54,105 bases of DNA from Gammaproteobacteria bacterium (GTDB lineage: Bacteria; Pseudomonadota; Gammaproteobacteria; SZUA-229), in the NCBI GenBank assembly GCA_024636785.1, contig JAGXGK010000016.1, positions 1 to 54,105 on the forward strand, read 5' to 3'. The translations under genes were made by a program, and so were the position numbers. The notes beneath the pieces were generated by a model. The model did not search any database. It was not told the DNA's origin and was given only the letters and a program-made list of their open reading frames with translations. Below are positions 1 through 10,785 of the stretch, one piece after another. Positions within the stretch are counted from its first letter, which is position 1, and every line of letters begins with the position of its first letter.

Positions 1-861
1 GCCGCCGGACGACTGGACGATATGTCTGCGGGCATCGAGTGCCTGCTGGCGGATGACTTTGAGGCAGCGATGGATTACGCCAAAATGCTCAATGAGTTGA
101 ACCAGCAGCGCAAGGAAATTGAAGGCGATATGCTGGTACAGGCTCTGTCCATTATGGAAACTTTGCTGGTTAAACTGGATGGCGAGAAATTGCAGTCGGG
201 ATTGTGTCTCTACGATGAGGAGTGGCATCAGGGCGTGGTGGGCTTGCTGGCTTCCAGAGTAAAAGAAAAATTTCATCGTCCGGTTATCGCTTTTGCCGAT
301 GCGGGTGGCGATGAGATAAAAGGCTCGGCGCGATCCATACCGGGTGTGCATATCCGCGACGTGCTGGATGCCATCGCCACCCGGCATCCGGCTCTGATAC
401 AGAAATTCGGTGGTCACGCCATGGCCGCCGGACTGAGCATGAAGAAAGCCGATTTTGAACAGTTCTCCAGCGCGTTCTCTCAGCAGATCGATAGCTGCAT
501 TGATAAAAAAGCGCTGGATAAGGTGATAGAAACCGATGGCGGTTTACAAGCGGATGAACTGAGTATGAATGCCGCAGAAGCGTTGTCTCAGGCCGGACCC
601 TGGGGGCAGTGTTTTCCCGAGCCGCTGTTTGATGATGAGTTTTCTGTGCTGGACTGGAAAGTGCTTAAAGAGAAACATCTAAAACTTAAACTGCGCCATT
701 GCAGCAATAGTACGGAGGTCGATGCCATTGCATTTAACCAGAGCGCCGAAGTTTTGCCAGCCGGAGATTCACCATTGAGAATAGTTTATCGAATGAATGT
801 TAACGAGTTTCGCGGGTATCGAAACTTGCAGTTAATAGTCGAACATATTGAACCCGGATGA
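1..861 (+). CDS. recJ: Single-stranded-DNA-specific exonuclease RecJ, C-terminal part (5' truncated by the window edge)
   Basis: RecJ is a cytoplasmic 5'-3' single-strand DNA exonuclease used in RecF recombination, mismatch repair and base excision repair. The reading frame is open from base 1 and enters with AGRLDDMSAGIECLLA, a typical RecJ segment just before the DHHA1 domain. The DHHA1 domain then follows, with GLCLYDEEWHQGVVGLLASR, a GSARS motif and the glycine-rich KFGGHAMAAGLSM motif. The remaining C-terminus matches the OB-like end of RecJ. The N-terminal DHH catalytic half lies outside the window. The stop overlaps the region just before pyrD, whose ATG is only 7 bases further on, so the two are probably co-transcribed. 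Confidence 0.95.
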   Translation, partial: AAGRLDDMSAGIECLLADDFEAAMDYAKMLNELNQQRKEIEGDMLVQALSIMETLLVKLDGEKLQSGLCLYDEEWHQGVVGLLASRVKEKFHRPVIAFADAGGDEIKGSARSIPGVHIRDVLDAIATRHPALIQKFGGHAMAAGLSMKKADFEQFSSAFSQQIDSCIDKKALDKVIETDGGLQADELSMNAAEALSQAGPWGQCFPEPLFDDEFSVLDWKVLKEKHLKLKLRHCSNSTEVDAIAFNQSAEVLPAGDSPLRIVYRMNVNEFRGYRNLQLIVEHIEPG

Positions 862-868
862 GTGCGCA

Positions 869-1897
869 ATGAATTTTTATCCTCTTGCCAGAAAGCTGCT
901 TTTTTTACTCGAACCTGAAATCGCACACACGCTCTCGCTGCGACTGCTGGATGTCGCCAATAAACTGGGACTGCTGAAACTGTTTGTCGGCGAAACCGTA
1001 AAGGCGCCGGTTAAGGTCATGGGTCTCGAGTTTATCAACCCCATCGGGCTGGCGGCCGGACTGGATAAAAATGGCGAGCACATCGATGCGCTCGCAGCCT
1101 GCGGTTTTGGTTTTGTCGAAATCGGCACGGTCACGCCGCGAGCGCAGCCCGGTAATTCCAAACCCCGCCTGTTCAGACTCGAAGCCGATGAGGCGATTAT
1201 TAATCGCATGGGGTTTAATAATAAAGGCGTTGAGGCACTGGTGAATAATGTCAGGCGCAGCCGACGCCAATGTGTGCTGGGAATCAACATCGGCAAGAAC
1301 CGCGATACCGCGCTGCTTCAGGCTGCCGACGATTACCGTTTGGCACTGACTCAGGTTTATCCCTATGCCGATTATGTGACCATCAATATCTCGTCGCCCA
1401 ACACGCCGGGGTTGAGAGACTTGCAGCATGGCGAGGAGCTGGCGAAACTTCTGGCCACCTTAAAACAGGAACAAACTCGGCTGGCGGATGTTCATAACAA
1501 ATATGTACCGCTGGTGGTGAAGATCGCCCCTGATCTTGATGATGACGAAATCGCCGAGCTGGCGCAGACTTTTTTACAGCAGAAGATCGACGGCGTCATC
1601 GCCACCAATACCACCAACAGCCGGGAAGGTTTGCGTGACCTGAAGCAGGCGGGGGTGCAGGGCGGCTTGAGTGGTCGACCCTTAAGGTCAATGTCGGATC
1701 AGGTGCTGGCCACGCTGGTCTCTGAGCTGAAAGGACAGATTCCCGTGATCGCCGCAGGCGGGGTCTCTTCAGCAGAAGATGCTGGAAGAAAAATGGAACT
1801 GGGCGCCTCGCTGGTGCAGATATATACAGGCTTTATCTATCAGGGTCCGGTATTAATTAAAGACTGTGCTGAGCGAACCGCTGAGCTGCTGAAATAG
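869..1897 (+). CDS. pyrD: Dihydroorotate dehydrogenase (quinone), class 2
   Basis: Membrane-associated flavoenzyme that oxidises dihydroorotate to orotate and passes electrons to ubiquinone, the fourth step of pyrimidine synthesis. The protein has 342 residues, the usual class 2 length, and starts MNFYPLARKLLF, the amphipathic N-terminal helix that docks on the membrane. FMN and substrate motifs are clear: NPIGLAAGLDKNG, EIGTVTPRAQPGN, RLFRL, INRMGFNN, INISSPNTPGLR, VKIAPDL, GVIATNTT, GGLSGRPL and GASLVQIYTGF. I chose ATG at 869, preceded by GGATGAG. An in-frame TTG at 848 would add seven residues inside the recJ end and is less likely. It converges with the minus-strand gene ending at 1982. 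Confidence 0.97.
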   Translation: MNFYPLARKLLFLLEPEIAHTLSLRLLDVANKLGLLKLFVGETVKAPVKVMGLEFINPIGLAAGLDKNGEHIDALAACGFGFVEIGTVTPRAQPGNSKPRLFRLEADEAIINRMGFNNKGVEALVNNVRRSRRQCVLGINIGKNRDTALLQAADDYRLALTQVYPYADYVTINISSPNTPGLRDLQHGEELAKLLATLKQEQTRLADVHNKYVPLVVKIAPDLDDDEIAELAQTFLQQKIDGVIATNTTNSREGLRDLKQAGVQGGLSGRPLRSMSDQVLATLVSELKGQIPVIAAGGVSSAEDAGRKMELGASLVQIYTGFIYQGPVLIKDCAERTAELLK

Positions 1898-1981
1898 AAA
1901 AAGGTCAGGCAGTAGATTTCTAATTGAACGGTTAATGTTCAGGTATAAAGCCAAACCAAACCAATCCGGCGAAGCGGATCT

Positions 1982-2530
1982 CTAAATATGAAGTCGACGA
2001 ACCTTCTGGTCACGGGTGCTATGTTCCCAGGCTTCATTGAAAAACTTATCCAGCATTTGGGCTCGTGACGGTGACATGAAATTCACCGATGCCTGATAAT
2101 TATGGTTTTCGGCATGCCTCCGATATAACAGGCCAACACCGTCAACGGTCATAAAAGCGCTTTTGTCATCTTTATGAATTTCCGGCGGGTTTTTTATAAA
2201 TACCGAGCTGATTAGCTTTTGGGCAATGCGTATAAGGCAGTGTCCTTTTTTTATCGCGGTCGATGAGTCCTGCACGAGAATGCGTACTTTAGTGCGGGGA
2301 TGGCGGATGGCTAGATTGGAGATGTGCTGTTCGAACTCTTCGTTATCAAAGACGGCATTATCTAGATCCTGGGTGAAAATATTAATGCCGTATCTGGCCT
2401 GACTGGCCAGAGAGATAGCGGCGTTACGATTTTCTTCAGCGCTGCTTAACGAAATTTCGGCACTGGTTTCGCCTAGCTTGAAGTGGCTGGGCATTTCTTC
2501 GCAGAAAGGAACTGAGGTAATAACCGGCAT
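1982..2530 (-). CDS. DUF7931-type protein of unknown function
   Basis: A 182-residue soluble protein with no signal peptide or membrane segment. It resembles a C-terminal domain often found fused to or next to a GNAT acetyltransferase in gammaproteobacteria (DUF7931, from memory). Visible features include a central stretch INIFTQDLDNAVFDNEEF, a segment RTKVRILVQDSSTAIKKGH and a C-terminal region with FNEAWEHS. The pattern is reminiscent of phospholipase-D-like folds, but no HKD catalytic motif is visible, so an enzymatic role is not supported. It starts two bases after the stop of the acetyltransferase remnant and is the last gene of the purB-roxA operon. The biochemical function is unknown. 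Confidence 0.8.
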   Translation of the reverse strand: MPVITSVPFCEEMPSHFKLGETSAEISLSSAEENRNAAISLASQARYGINIFTQDLDNAVFDNEEFEQHISNLAIRHPRTKVRILVQDSSTAIKKGHCLIRIAQKLISSVFIKNPPEIHKDDKSAFMTVDGVGLLYRRHAENHNYQASVNFMSPSRAQMLDKFFNEAWEHSTRDQKVRRLHI

Positions 2531-2532
2531 AA

Positions 2533-2680
2533 TTAAATCTTGTTGTTGAGCTGTTGGTACATGGCCTGATGCAGAATTCCCGCATCCATGAATTCTTCAC
2601 CAGTATAGATGAATCCAAATTGTTTGTAAAAATCAGCCGCCTGTTTCTGCGCCCAGTTGGTGATGATTATTTGCAGCTCT

Positions 2681-2688
<8 letters not shown>
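2533..2688 (-). pseudogene. GNAT acetyltransferase remnant, C-terminal 51 residues only
   Basis: A 51-codon frame whose protein contains AADFYKQFGFIYTGEEFMDA followed by GILHQAM. This is the last strand-helix region of GNAT acetyltransferases. Everything that normally precedes it is missing, including the acetyl-CoA binding R/Q-x-x-G-x-G/A loop. The ATG at 2688 overlaps the end of roxA by eight bases (ATGAGTGA), and the stop sits two bases before the downstream gene, so it may still be translated by coupling. A complete GNAT of this family would be about 140-150 residues, so I call it a deletion remnant. It could have been kept to couple translation of the downstream gene. Confidence 0.7.
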
Positions 2689-5303
<2,615 letters not shown>

Positions 5304-5346
5304 GCGTATTATACAGCAATAAAGTTTTGAATTAATGGAGAGCGCG

Positions 5347-6729
5347 ATGACAAAAACTCGCACAGTAAAAGACAGTATGGGCGAGCTGGAAATACCGGCA
5401 AGCGCCTGTTATGGCGCGCAGACGCAGCGTGCAGTGGATAATTTCTCGATCAGCAATCTGACCCTTCCGGGCGCTTTTTTACAGGCGCTGGGCAGGGTGA
5501 AAATGGCCTGCGCCGAAGCCAATTATAAAATTGGCGGGCTGGATGAGGCGCGCTATCGTTCCATCAACAGCATCTGTCAAAGACTGATTGATGGCGAGCT
5601 GGATGCGGAATTTCCCATCGACGTTTTCCAGACCGGCTCTGGCACCAGCACCAACATGAACGCCAATGAAGTGATCGCCTATCTGGCCTCGCAGCATGCC
5701 AATATCGATATGCATCCCAATGATCACGTCAACATGAGCCAGAGCTCCAATGATGTCATCCCCACGGCGATTCACGTCAGTGCCAGCATCGCCTGCGAGG
5801 AGCGACTGCTGCCCGCGTTGAGGCATCTGGAGAGCGTGATCAACAGCCGGGCAACCGAGCTGGACGAGGTGGTGACCACCGGGCGCACACATCTAATGGA
5901 CGCCATGCCCATCACTCTGGGGCAGGAACTGGGTGGCTGGGGCGCGCAGATTCACGGCGGAATTGAACGTGTCCAGCACGCCATCCCGGCAATGAAAAAA
6001 CTGGCGATAGGTGGCACCGCCGTGGGTACCGGCATTAATGCACCCGAGAATTTTGGCGCGCTGGTGGCGGACGCTCTGGCACAGCAGACGGGCCTGGACT
6101 TCGGTGTTGCCGACAATCGTTTTGAAAGCATGAGCTCACAGGACTCCGCAGTGTCATTGAGCGGTCAGCTAAAAACCGTCGCGGTCAGTCTGCTGAAAAT
6201 CTGCAGCGACCTACGCTGGATGAACAGCGGGCCGCTCGCAGGCATCGGCGAAATCGCTCTGCCGGCATTGCAGCCGGGCAGCAGCATCATGCCCGGAAAA
6301 GTCAATCCGGTGATTCCTGAAGCGGTGGCCATGGTCTGTGCCAAAGTTATCGGTAACGATGCCTCGATCACCCTCGCCGGGCAGTCGGGTAATTTTCAGT
6401 TAAACGTCATGCTACCGCTGGTGGCTTATGATCTTTTGCAGAGTATTGATCTGCTGGCATCCGCGTCACGCCTGCTGGCGGACAAGGCGATTGCGGGTTT
6501 CACCGTTAACCATAAAAATATCGAAAACGCCCTGGCGAAAAATCCGATTCTGGTGACCGCGCTCAACCGTGTTATCGGCTACGAACTGGGAGCCAAAATT
6601 GCCAAGCAAGCTTACGCCGAAGGCCGCGCAGTTATCGATGTCGCCTGCGAAATGACTGACATTCCCCGCTCCGAGTTAGAGCGCCTGCTGGCACCGGAAA
6701 ATATGACCAAAGGCGGTATTCAGGAGTAA
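5347..6729 (+). CDS. fumC: Class II fumarate hydratase
   Basis: Iron-independent fumarase that interconverts fumarate and malate in the TCA cycle. The 460-residue product has the class II landmarks: YGAQTQRAVDNFSIS near residues 20-35, QTGSGTSTNMNANEVIA, NDHVNMSQSSNDVIPTAIH, GRTHLMDAMPITLGQE with the catalytic histidine, and the superfamily signature GSSIMPGKVNPV. ATG at 5347 is chosen because GGAGA lies just upstream; the ATG at 5335 would itself contain that ribosome binding site. Another member would be class I FumA, but the fold motifs exclude that. Nothing is truncated. Confidence 0.97.
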   Translation: MTKTRTVKDSMGELEIPASACYGAQTQRAVDNFSISNLTLPGAFLQALGRVKMACAEANYKIGGLDEARYRSINSICQRLIDGELDAEFPIDVFQTGSGTSTNMNANEVIAYLASQHANIDMHPNDHVNMSQSSNDVIPTAIHVSASIACEERLLPALRHLESVINSRATELDEVVTTGRTHLMDAMPITLGQELGGWGAQIHGGIERVQHAIPAMKKLAIGGTAVGTGINAPENFGALVADALAQQTGLDFGVADNRFESMSSQDSAVSLSGQLKTVAVSLLKICSDLRWMNSGPLAGIGEIALPALQPGSSIMPGKVNPVIPEAVAMVCAKVIGNDASITLAGQSGNFQLNVMLPLVAYDLLQSIDLLASASRLLADKAIAGFTVNHKNIENALAKNPILVTALNRVIGYELGAKIAKQAYAEGRAVIDVACEMTDIPRSELERLLAPENMTKGGIQE

Positions 6730-6749
6730 TGGATAAAAAATTTGAATAG

Positions 6750-6895
6750 CCACAGAGGGCGCAGAGAAAACCTTCATTGGTTATAAATGCATACGAACTA
6801 TTTGTGGTTTACATTTTTATGTAGGCGCGAATAAATTCGCACCTACATAGTTTTATAACAATAGATTAAAAGATTTTCTCTGCGCCTCTGCGGTG
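6750..6895. repeat. Nested foldback repeat (CAGAGG/GCGCAGAG type) downstream of fumC
   Basis: Outer arms CCACAGAGGGCGCAGAGAAA (from 6750) and TTTCTCTGCGCCTCTGCGGT (from 6875) are imperfect reverse complements. Inside them, 6820-6847 forms a second palindrome, TGTAGGCGCGAAT and ATTCGCACCTACA with one mismatch. It fills most of the spacer between convergent fumC and mltD. The outer arm matches the repeat at 20060-20151 and the inner one matches that at 39616-39680, so at least two repeat families are nested here. Confidence 0.8.
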
Positions 6896-6929
6896 AATGC
6901 CTTTTTGTCTAAAATTGAGATTGACGGTA

Positions 6930-8579
6930 TTAACCGCGACCGTTGTTCTGTTCGGTAATATTGATGTGAACCTTTATACGCTGACCGGGCTGTATATATT
7001 TGCCTTTGATATCATTCCAGCGGTGCAGGTCATTGACGCTGACATTGTATCGCTTGGCGATATAGGACAATGAATCACCATTTCTCACCTTATAGGAGAT
7101 GGACTTTTTAGTGTTGGCAGCGCTGCCCCGAGCGCTCAAAGCTTGAGTCGGTGTGCTGTCCGTCCAGATCACGATACTCTGCCCTTCACGTAGTGGGTCG
7201 CGCAGTCCCATGCCATTCCATTTGGCGATTTCTTTCATGCTGACATCGTATTTTCTGGAGAGCTTCCAGAAGCTGTCGCCCCGTGCAACCACATGCTTGA
7301 TGCGGGTGCCGCTACCGCTGGTTTTTTTGCTGCTGAGACGCTGGTCGGCACTGAGGGTGTATTCGCTAAGGTTGCGGCTGGCTACCGGAATGAGCAGGTG
7401 TTTTCCCGCCCGAATGTTATTGCCCTTAATGTGATTGACCTTGCGCAGATGTTTAACGGTGGTGTCGTAATTAAGGGCAATCTGACCCAGCGTGTCACCG
7501 GATTTAATAAGGTGGCGCTGCCAGCTAACCCGCTCTTCCTCGGGTAGAAGTTTCAGATTAGTAATTAAGGTGTCGGCGGCATCGGCGGGCAGCAGCAGCA
7601 TGTGGGGCCCCTCGGGAGGTGTCGCCCAGCGGTTAAAAGCCGGATTGTAATTATAGAGTGTATCCAGATCTATGTTAGCCAGCTTCGCTGCCAGAGCGAG
7701 GTCAATCTGCGAGCCCACATTGACCAGCTTGAAGCCTGGAACGTGAGGAATGCAGCGCAGGCTGATGCCATAATCCTGAGGATGATTGATGATCTCCTTG
7801 AGTGCCAGCATTTTGGGTACATAGCTGCGGGTTTCCCGGGGTAGATCCAAATTCCAGAAATCGGTGGGCTTGTTCAGTCGCTCATTTTTTCTGATGGCAT
7901 TCCTGACGGTGCCCTGACCGGAGTTGTAGGCGGCCAAAGCCAGCAGCCAGTCGCCATCGAACATCTCGTTCAGATTGGAAAGATATTGCAGCGCCGCCTG
8001 AGTCGAGGCGTGGATGTCACGGCGGCCATCGTACCACCAGTCCTGCCTTAAGCCGAACGAGCGTCCGGTAGCGGGGATGAACTGCCACAAACCCGCAGCC
8101 CGGCCATGGGAGTAGGCGAAGGGCTGAAAGGCACTTTCTACGATAGGCAGCAAGACCAGCTCGGTGGGCAGATCAAGTTTTTCGGCCTCGCTGAGAATGT
8201 AGTGCAGAAATGGCTCGCTGCGTTCCATCACCCGGTTCATGTAGCCCTCATTGCTGCTGTACCACGCCAGTTCAGCCTGTATCAGCTTATGATCGTAGTC
8301 TGTGTCGAATTTGAAACCGGCGCGTACATGCTGCCAGACTGTTTCATGGGGCTCGCTGGCAGTAATTAAGGCATTGAAAGCTGCATCATAATCATCAAAA
8401 TCAAGCGCATCGGTATCAGTAACATTTGGAGATTTATTGCCGGGGGTGGTAGTGGCTGGAACGCTGTCAATCTTAACCTGGGTTGAAGTATCCTCTGATT
8501 TAACGGTCTCAAGCTGGCAGGCAGTCAGTACAGTGGTGAGCAGAGGGAATGAAATAAAATGAATAATTCTTATATACAT
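6930..8579 (-). CDS. mltD: Membrane-bound lytic murein transglycosylase D with three LysM domains
   Basis: Lipoprotein enzyme that cleaves the MurNAc-GlcNAc bond of peptidoglycan with formation of 1,6-anhydro ends. The N-terminus is a lipoprotein signal with lipobox LTAC (cysteine 21). The SLT domain shows PIVESAFQPFAYSHGRAAGL, in which the catalytic glutamate lies in VES, followed by WQFIPATGRSFGL and ALAAYNSGQGTV. Three LysM peptidoglycan-binding modules follow, beginning near IKSGDTLGQIAL, VARGDSFWKLSRKY and VRNGDSLSYIAKRY. I moved the start to ATG at 8579, with AAGG upstream, because longer frames would bury the lipoprotein signal. It is divergent from rnhA, a common gammaproteobacterial arrangement. 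Confidence 0.93.
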   Translation of the reverse strand: MYIRIIHFISFPLLTTVLTACQLETVKSEDTSTQVKIDSVPATTTPGNKSPNVTDTDALDFDDYDAAFNALITASEPHETVWQHVRAGFKFDTDYDHKLIQAELAWYSSNEGYMNRVMERSEPFLHYILSEAEKLDLPTELVLLPIVESAFQPFAYSHGRAAGLWQFIPATGRSFGLRQDWWYDGRRDIHASTQAALQYLSNLNEMFDGDWLLALAAYNSGQGTVRNAIRKNERLNKPTDFWNLDLPRETRSYVPKMLALKEIINHPQDYGISLRCIPHVPGFKLVNVGSQIDLALAAKLANIDLDTLYNYNPAFNRWATPPEGPHMLLLPADAADTLITNLKLLPEEERVSWQRHLIKSGDTLGQIALNYDTTVKHLRKVNHIKGNNIRAGKHLLIPVASRNLSEYTLSADQRLSSKKTSGSGTRIKHVVARGDSFWKLSRKYDVSMKEIAKWNGMGLRDPLREGQSIVIWTDSTPTQALSARGSAANTKKSISYKVRNGDSLSYIAKRYNVSVNDLHRWNDIKGKYIQPGQRIKVHINITEQNNGRG

Positions 8580-8708
8580 GGTTACCTTTAATGAAATCAA
8601 TGACTTTATGTTATTAGTACTATTTGAACCAGTTACGTAAGGGTAGTATAACGCACGTATAATTCCATTAAGCTGAAAAATTTTCATGTAACGGGATAGA
8701 ATGACGAA

Positions 8709-9170
8709 ATGATGCAAGATAAAAAGAACACCTCAGTTATTGTGTATACCGATGGTGCCTGCCGCGGAAACCCCGGCCCGGGTGGCTGGGGAGTAAGTAT
8801 GAGGTACAACGGCCACCACAAAAAACTGTATGGCGCGGAATCGGAAACCACCAATAATCGTATGGAACTAACTGCGGCGATCAAGGCGCTGGAGTCACTG
8901 ACGCGTGCCTGCCACGTCGTGCTCTATACCGATTCAAAATATGTGCTGCAGGGCATTACCAGCTGGATGCCCGACTGGAAGAAGCGGGGCTGGAAAACCG
9001 CCGCCAAAAAACCCGTCAAAAACGTCGATCTATGGCAAAGGCTGGATGCAGCCACGCAAAAACATGAGATTGAATGGATCTGGGTGAAGGGGCATTCGAA
9101 CAATGCAGGCAACGACCTTGCCGATGCCCTGGCTAACCAGGCCATTGACGAGCTTCAGGCCGAACTGTGA
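8709..9170 (+). CDS. rnhA: Ribonuclease HI
   Basis: Cuts the RNA strand of RNA-DNA hybrids in the cytoplasm, removing R-loops and primers. The 153-residue protein is full length, with the acidic active-site residues in [16 protein letters not shown] (Asp), NNRMELTA (Glu), LYTDSKYV (Asp) and the last Asp in GNDLADALA, plus the histidine of KGHSNNAGN. The basic handle region is present around [13 protein letters not shown]. Two adjacent ATG codons (8709, 8712) are possible starts. It is followed 34 bases later by dnaQ, a pairing conserved across the class, and is divergent from mltD. Confidence 0.97.
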   Translation: MMQDKKNTSVIVYTDGACRGNPGPGGWGVSMRYNGHHKKLYGAESETTNNRMELTAAIKALESLTRACHVVLYTDSKYVLQGITSWMPDWKKRGWKTAAKKPVKNVDLWQRLDAATQKHEIEWIWVKGHSNNAGNDLADALANQAIDELQAEL

Positions 9171-9204
9171 CCACGCGCAAACAGCTGCTGATGAGAAATA
9201 GACT

Positions 9205-9903
9205 ATGAGAAAAATCGTACTGGATACCGAAACCACCGGCCTGGAGCACAGTCTCGGCCACCGCATCATCGAAATCGGTTGCGTAGAACTGGTTGGGCGT
9301 AAATTAACCGGTAACAATTACCACCAGTATATACAGCCCGATCGGGAGAGTGATGAGGGCGCACTGGAAGTGCATGGTATTACCAGCGAGTTTCTGCAAG
9401 ATAAGCCCCGCTTCGCCGATATTGTGCAAGATTTCCTGAATTATATCCGCGGCGCGGAACTCATCATCCACAACGCGCCTTTCGATGTGGGCTTTCTGGA
9501 TTCCGAGCTGTGTCGGGCGGATGCGCAACTGGGTGATATTTCGACCTACTGCAATGTTATCGACACCCTGGTCATGGCGCGCAAAATGCGACCGGGACAG
9601 AAGAATAATCTGGATGCGCTGTGCAAGCACTTCGATGTGAACAATACACAACGCGAACTCCACGGTGCTCTACTCGATGCCGAGATTCTGGCCGAAGTCT
9701 ATCTGCGCATGACCGGTGGTCAGGTGCATTTGTTGCTGGACAGTGAGCAGGAAGCAAGCGATGCCGGTGAAGTGATTGAGCCGCGGTGTCTGTCGAAAAA
9801 TAGAGAAAGCCTGAGCGTAGTCAGGGCAACTCAATCCGAGCTCGAAGCCCATCAGGCGATTATCGACAACCTCGGCGAGGCCGGGCTTTGGCCGTCTTCC
9901 TGA
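9205..9903 (+). CDS. dnaQ: DNA polymerase III epsilon subunit (3'-5' proofreading exonuclease)
   Basis: Proofreading subunit that binds the alpha subunit (dnaE, also in this window) and theta. The DEDDh exonuclease motifs are intact: ExoI VLDTETTGLE, ExoII IHNAPFDVGFLDSEL and ExoIII HGALLDAEILAEVY, the last with the catalytic histidine and aspartate. The C-terminal 50 residues form the tail that binds the polymerase subunit. The 232-residue length is close to the E. coli protein. It lies 34 bases after rnhA and converges with smpB; no tRNA follows it, unlike in enterics. Confidence 0.96.
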   Translation: MRKIVLDTETTGLEHSLGHRIIEIGCVELVGRKLTGNNYHQYIQPDRESDEGALEVHGITSEFLQDKPRFADIVQDFLNYIRGAELIIHNAPFDVGFLDSELCRADAQLGDISTYCNVIDTLVMARKMRPGQKNNLDALCKHFDVNNTQRELHGALLDAEILAEVYLRMTGGQVHLLLDSEQEASDAGEVIEPRCLSKNRESLSVVRATQSELEAHQAIIDNLGEAGLWPSS

Positions 9904-10004
9904 CGTCAATGTAGAAGCAACCCTGTGCGTTCATCCTGTTCAGGTTTGCGCCGACTGAGCAGGGCGGGCACACGGGTCTGTCCCCGCGTATGGTTGCCTG
10001 AACT

Positions 10005-10478
10005 TCAGCGACTGCTTTTAAGCGTGCGCTGTTTTTCCCGATTCCAGTCTCGTTCTTTATCAGCTGCGCGTTTGTCGTGGGCTTTTTTGCCCTTGGCGAC
10101 ACCGATATCCATTTTGACGCGTCCATGCTTCCAGTACAGCGCCAGCGGTAGCAGGGTATAGCCCTTGCGTTCGATCTGGCCGATAAGACGGTCGATTTCG
10201 CGGCGGTGCATCAGCAGTTTGCGCGAACGAGTGGGGTCGGGTTTGATGTGGGTCGAAGCTGAGAGCAGGGGGGTAATATGGCCGCCATACCACATCAGTT
10301 CGTTCTTATGAACGACGATATAGCTTTCGCTGAGCTGTACCCGACCCTCGCGAATACTTTTAATTTCCCAGCCTTCGAGTACGATACCGGCCTCAAAATT
10401 ATCTTCTATAGAAAAATCATGCCGCGCCTTGCGGTTAAGGGCGATGGTGTTGGAAGGGACTTTCTTTTTTTTGGCCAT
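10005..10478 (-). CDS. smpB: SsrA-binding protein SmpB
   Basis: Binds tmRNA and delivers it to stalled ribosomes for trans-translation. The 157-residue protein is complete: [34 protein letters not shown], the segment ending in [11 protein letters not shown], and a basic C-terminal tail, which in the family enters the mRNA channel. The start MAKKKK is clear. I looked for ssrA in the flanks and saw no convincing tmRNA ends. The 307-base stretch upstream (10479-10785) holds the foldback repeat at 10549-10711 and no gene. Confidence 0.97.
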   Translation of the reverse strand: MAKKKKVPSNTIALNRKARHDFSIEDNFEAGIVLEGWEIKSIREGRVQLSESYIVVHKNELMWYGGHITPLLSASTHIKPDPTRSRKLLMHRREIDRLIGQIERKGYTLLPLALYWKHGRVKMDIGVAKGKKAHDKRAADKERDWNREKQRTLKSSR

Positions 10479-10548
10479 GATAGTTGAACACGAAGATTGG
10501 GTTGGCGGAGCGAAATAGAGTATACATGCTACGCATGAATTTGTACCG

Positions 10549-10711
10549 AGGAGGCTGTCGGATTCAGGATGAATTGGCTGCGGAAGCGGGAGAGCGGCCC
10601 AAATGTCCCCTATTTTTCGTTGCGTAGAATAACTATGCGCCTCAAAATCGGGAATAGTGTGCTCACTTTCCCACTCCCTCGCTTCAATCCCCCTAAACCC
10701 GACAGCCTCCT
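10549..10711. repeat. 163-base foldback (MITE-like) element between smpB and the symporter gene
   Basis: The ends AGGAGGCTGTCGGATTCAGG (10549-10568) and CCTAAACCCGACAGCCTCCT (10692-10711) are reverse complements at 18 of 20 positions. Further in, GAAGCGGGAGAG faces CTCCCTCGCTTC imperfectly, and the centre is a small hairpin, GCGTAG-AATAA-CTATGC, at about 10622-10638. The almost complete self-complementarity and lack of coding sequence fit a non-autonomous mobile element or a REP-like unit. I see no clear target duplication. Confidence 0.75.
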
Positions 10712-10785
10712 GCCACAGCAGACTTTGCCATTGCCGGTATGATTGTATAATCTCAGCACACGTTTTTCTGTAGCAGGTAATAATA

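Noticed and set aside
848-868. TTG start giving a longer PyrD
   Set aside because: The ATG at 869 matches the family N-terminus and has a suitable purine-rich site; the extra residues lie in the recJ end.
9904-10004. Possible tmRNA or tRNA after dnaQ/smpB
   Set aside because: No acceptor-stem or T-loop pattern could be found; the short spacer has no CCA-ended fold.
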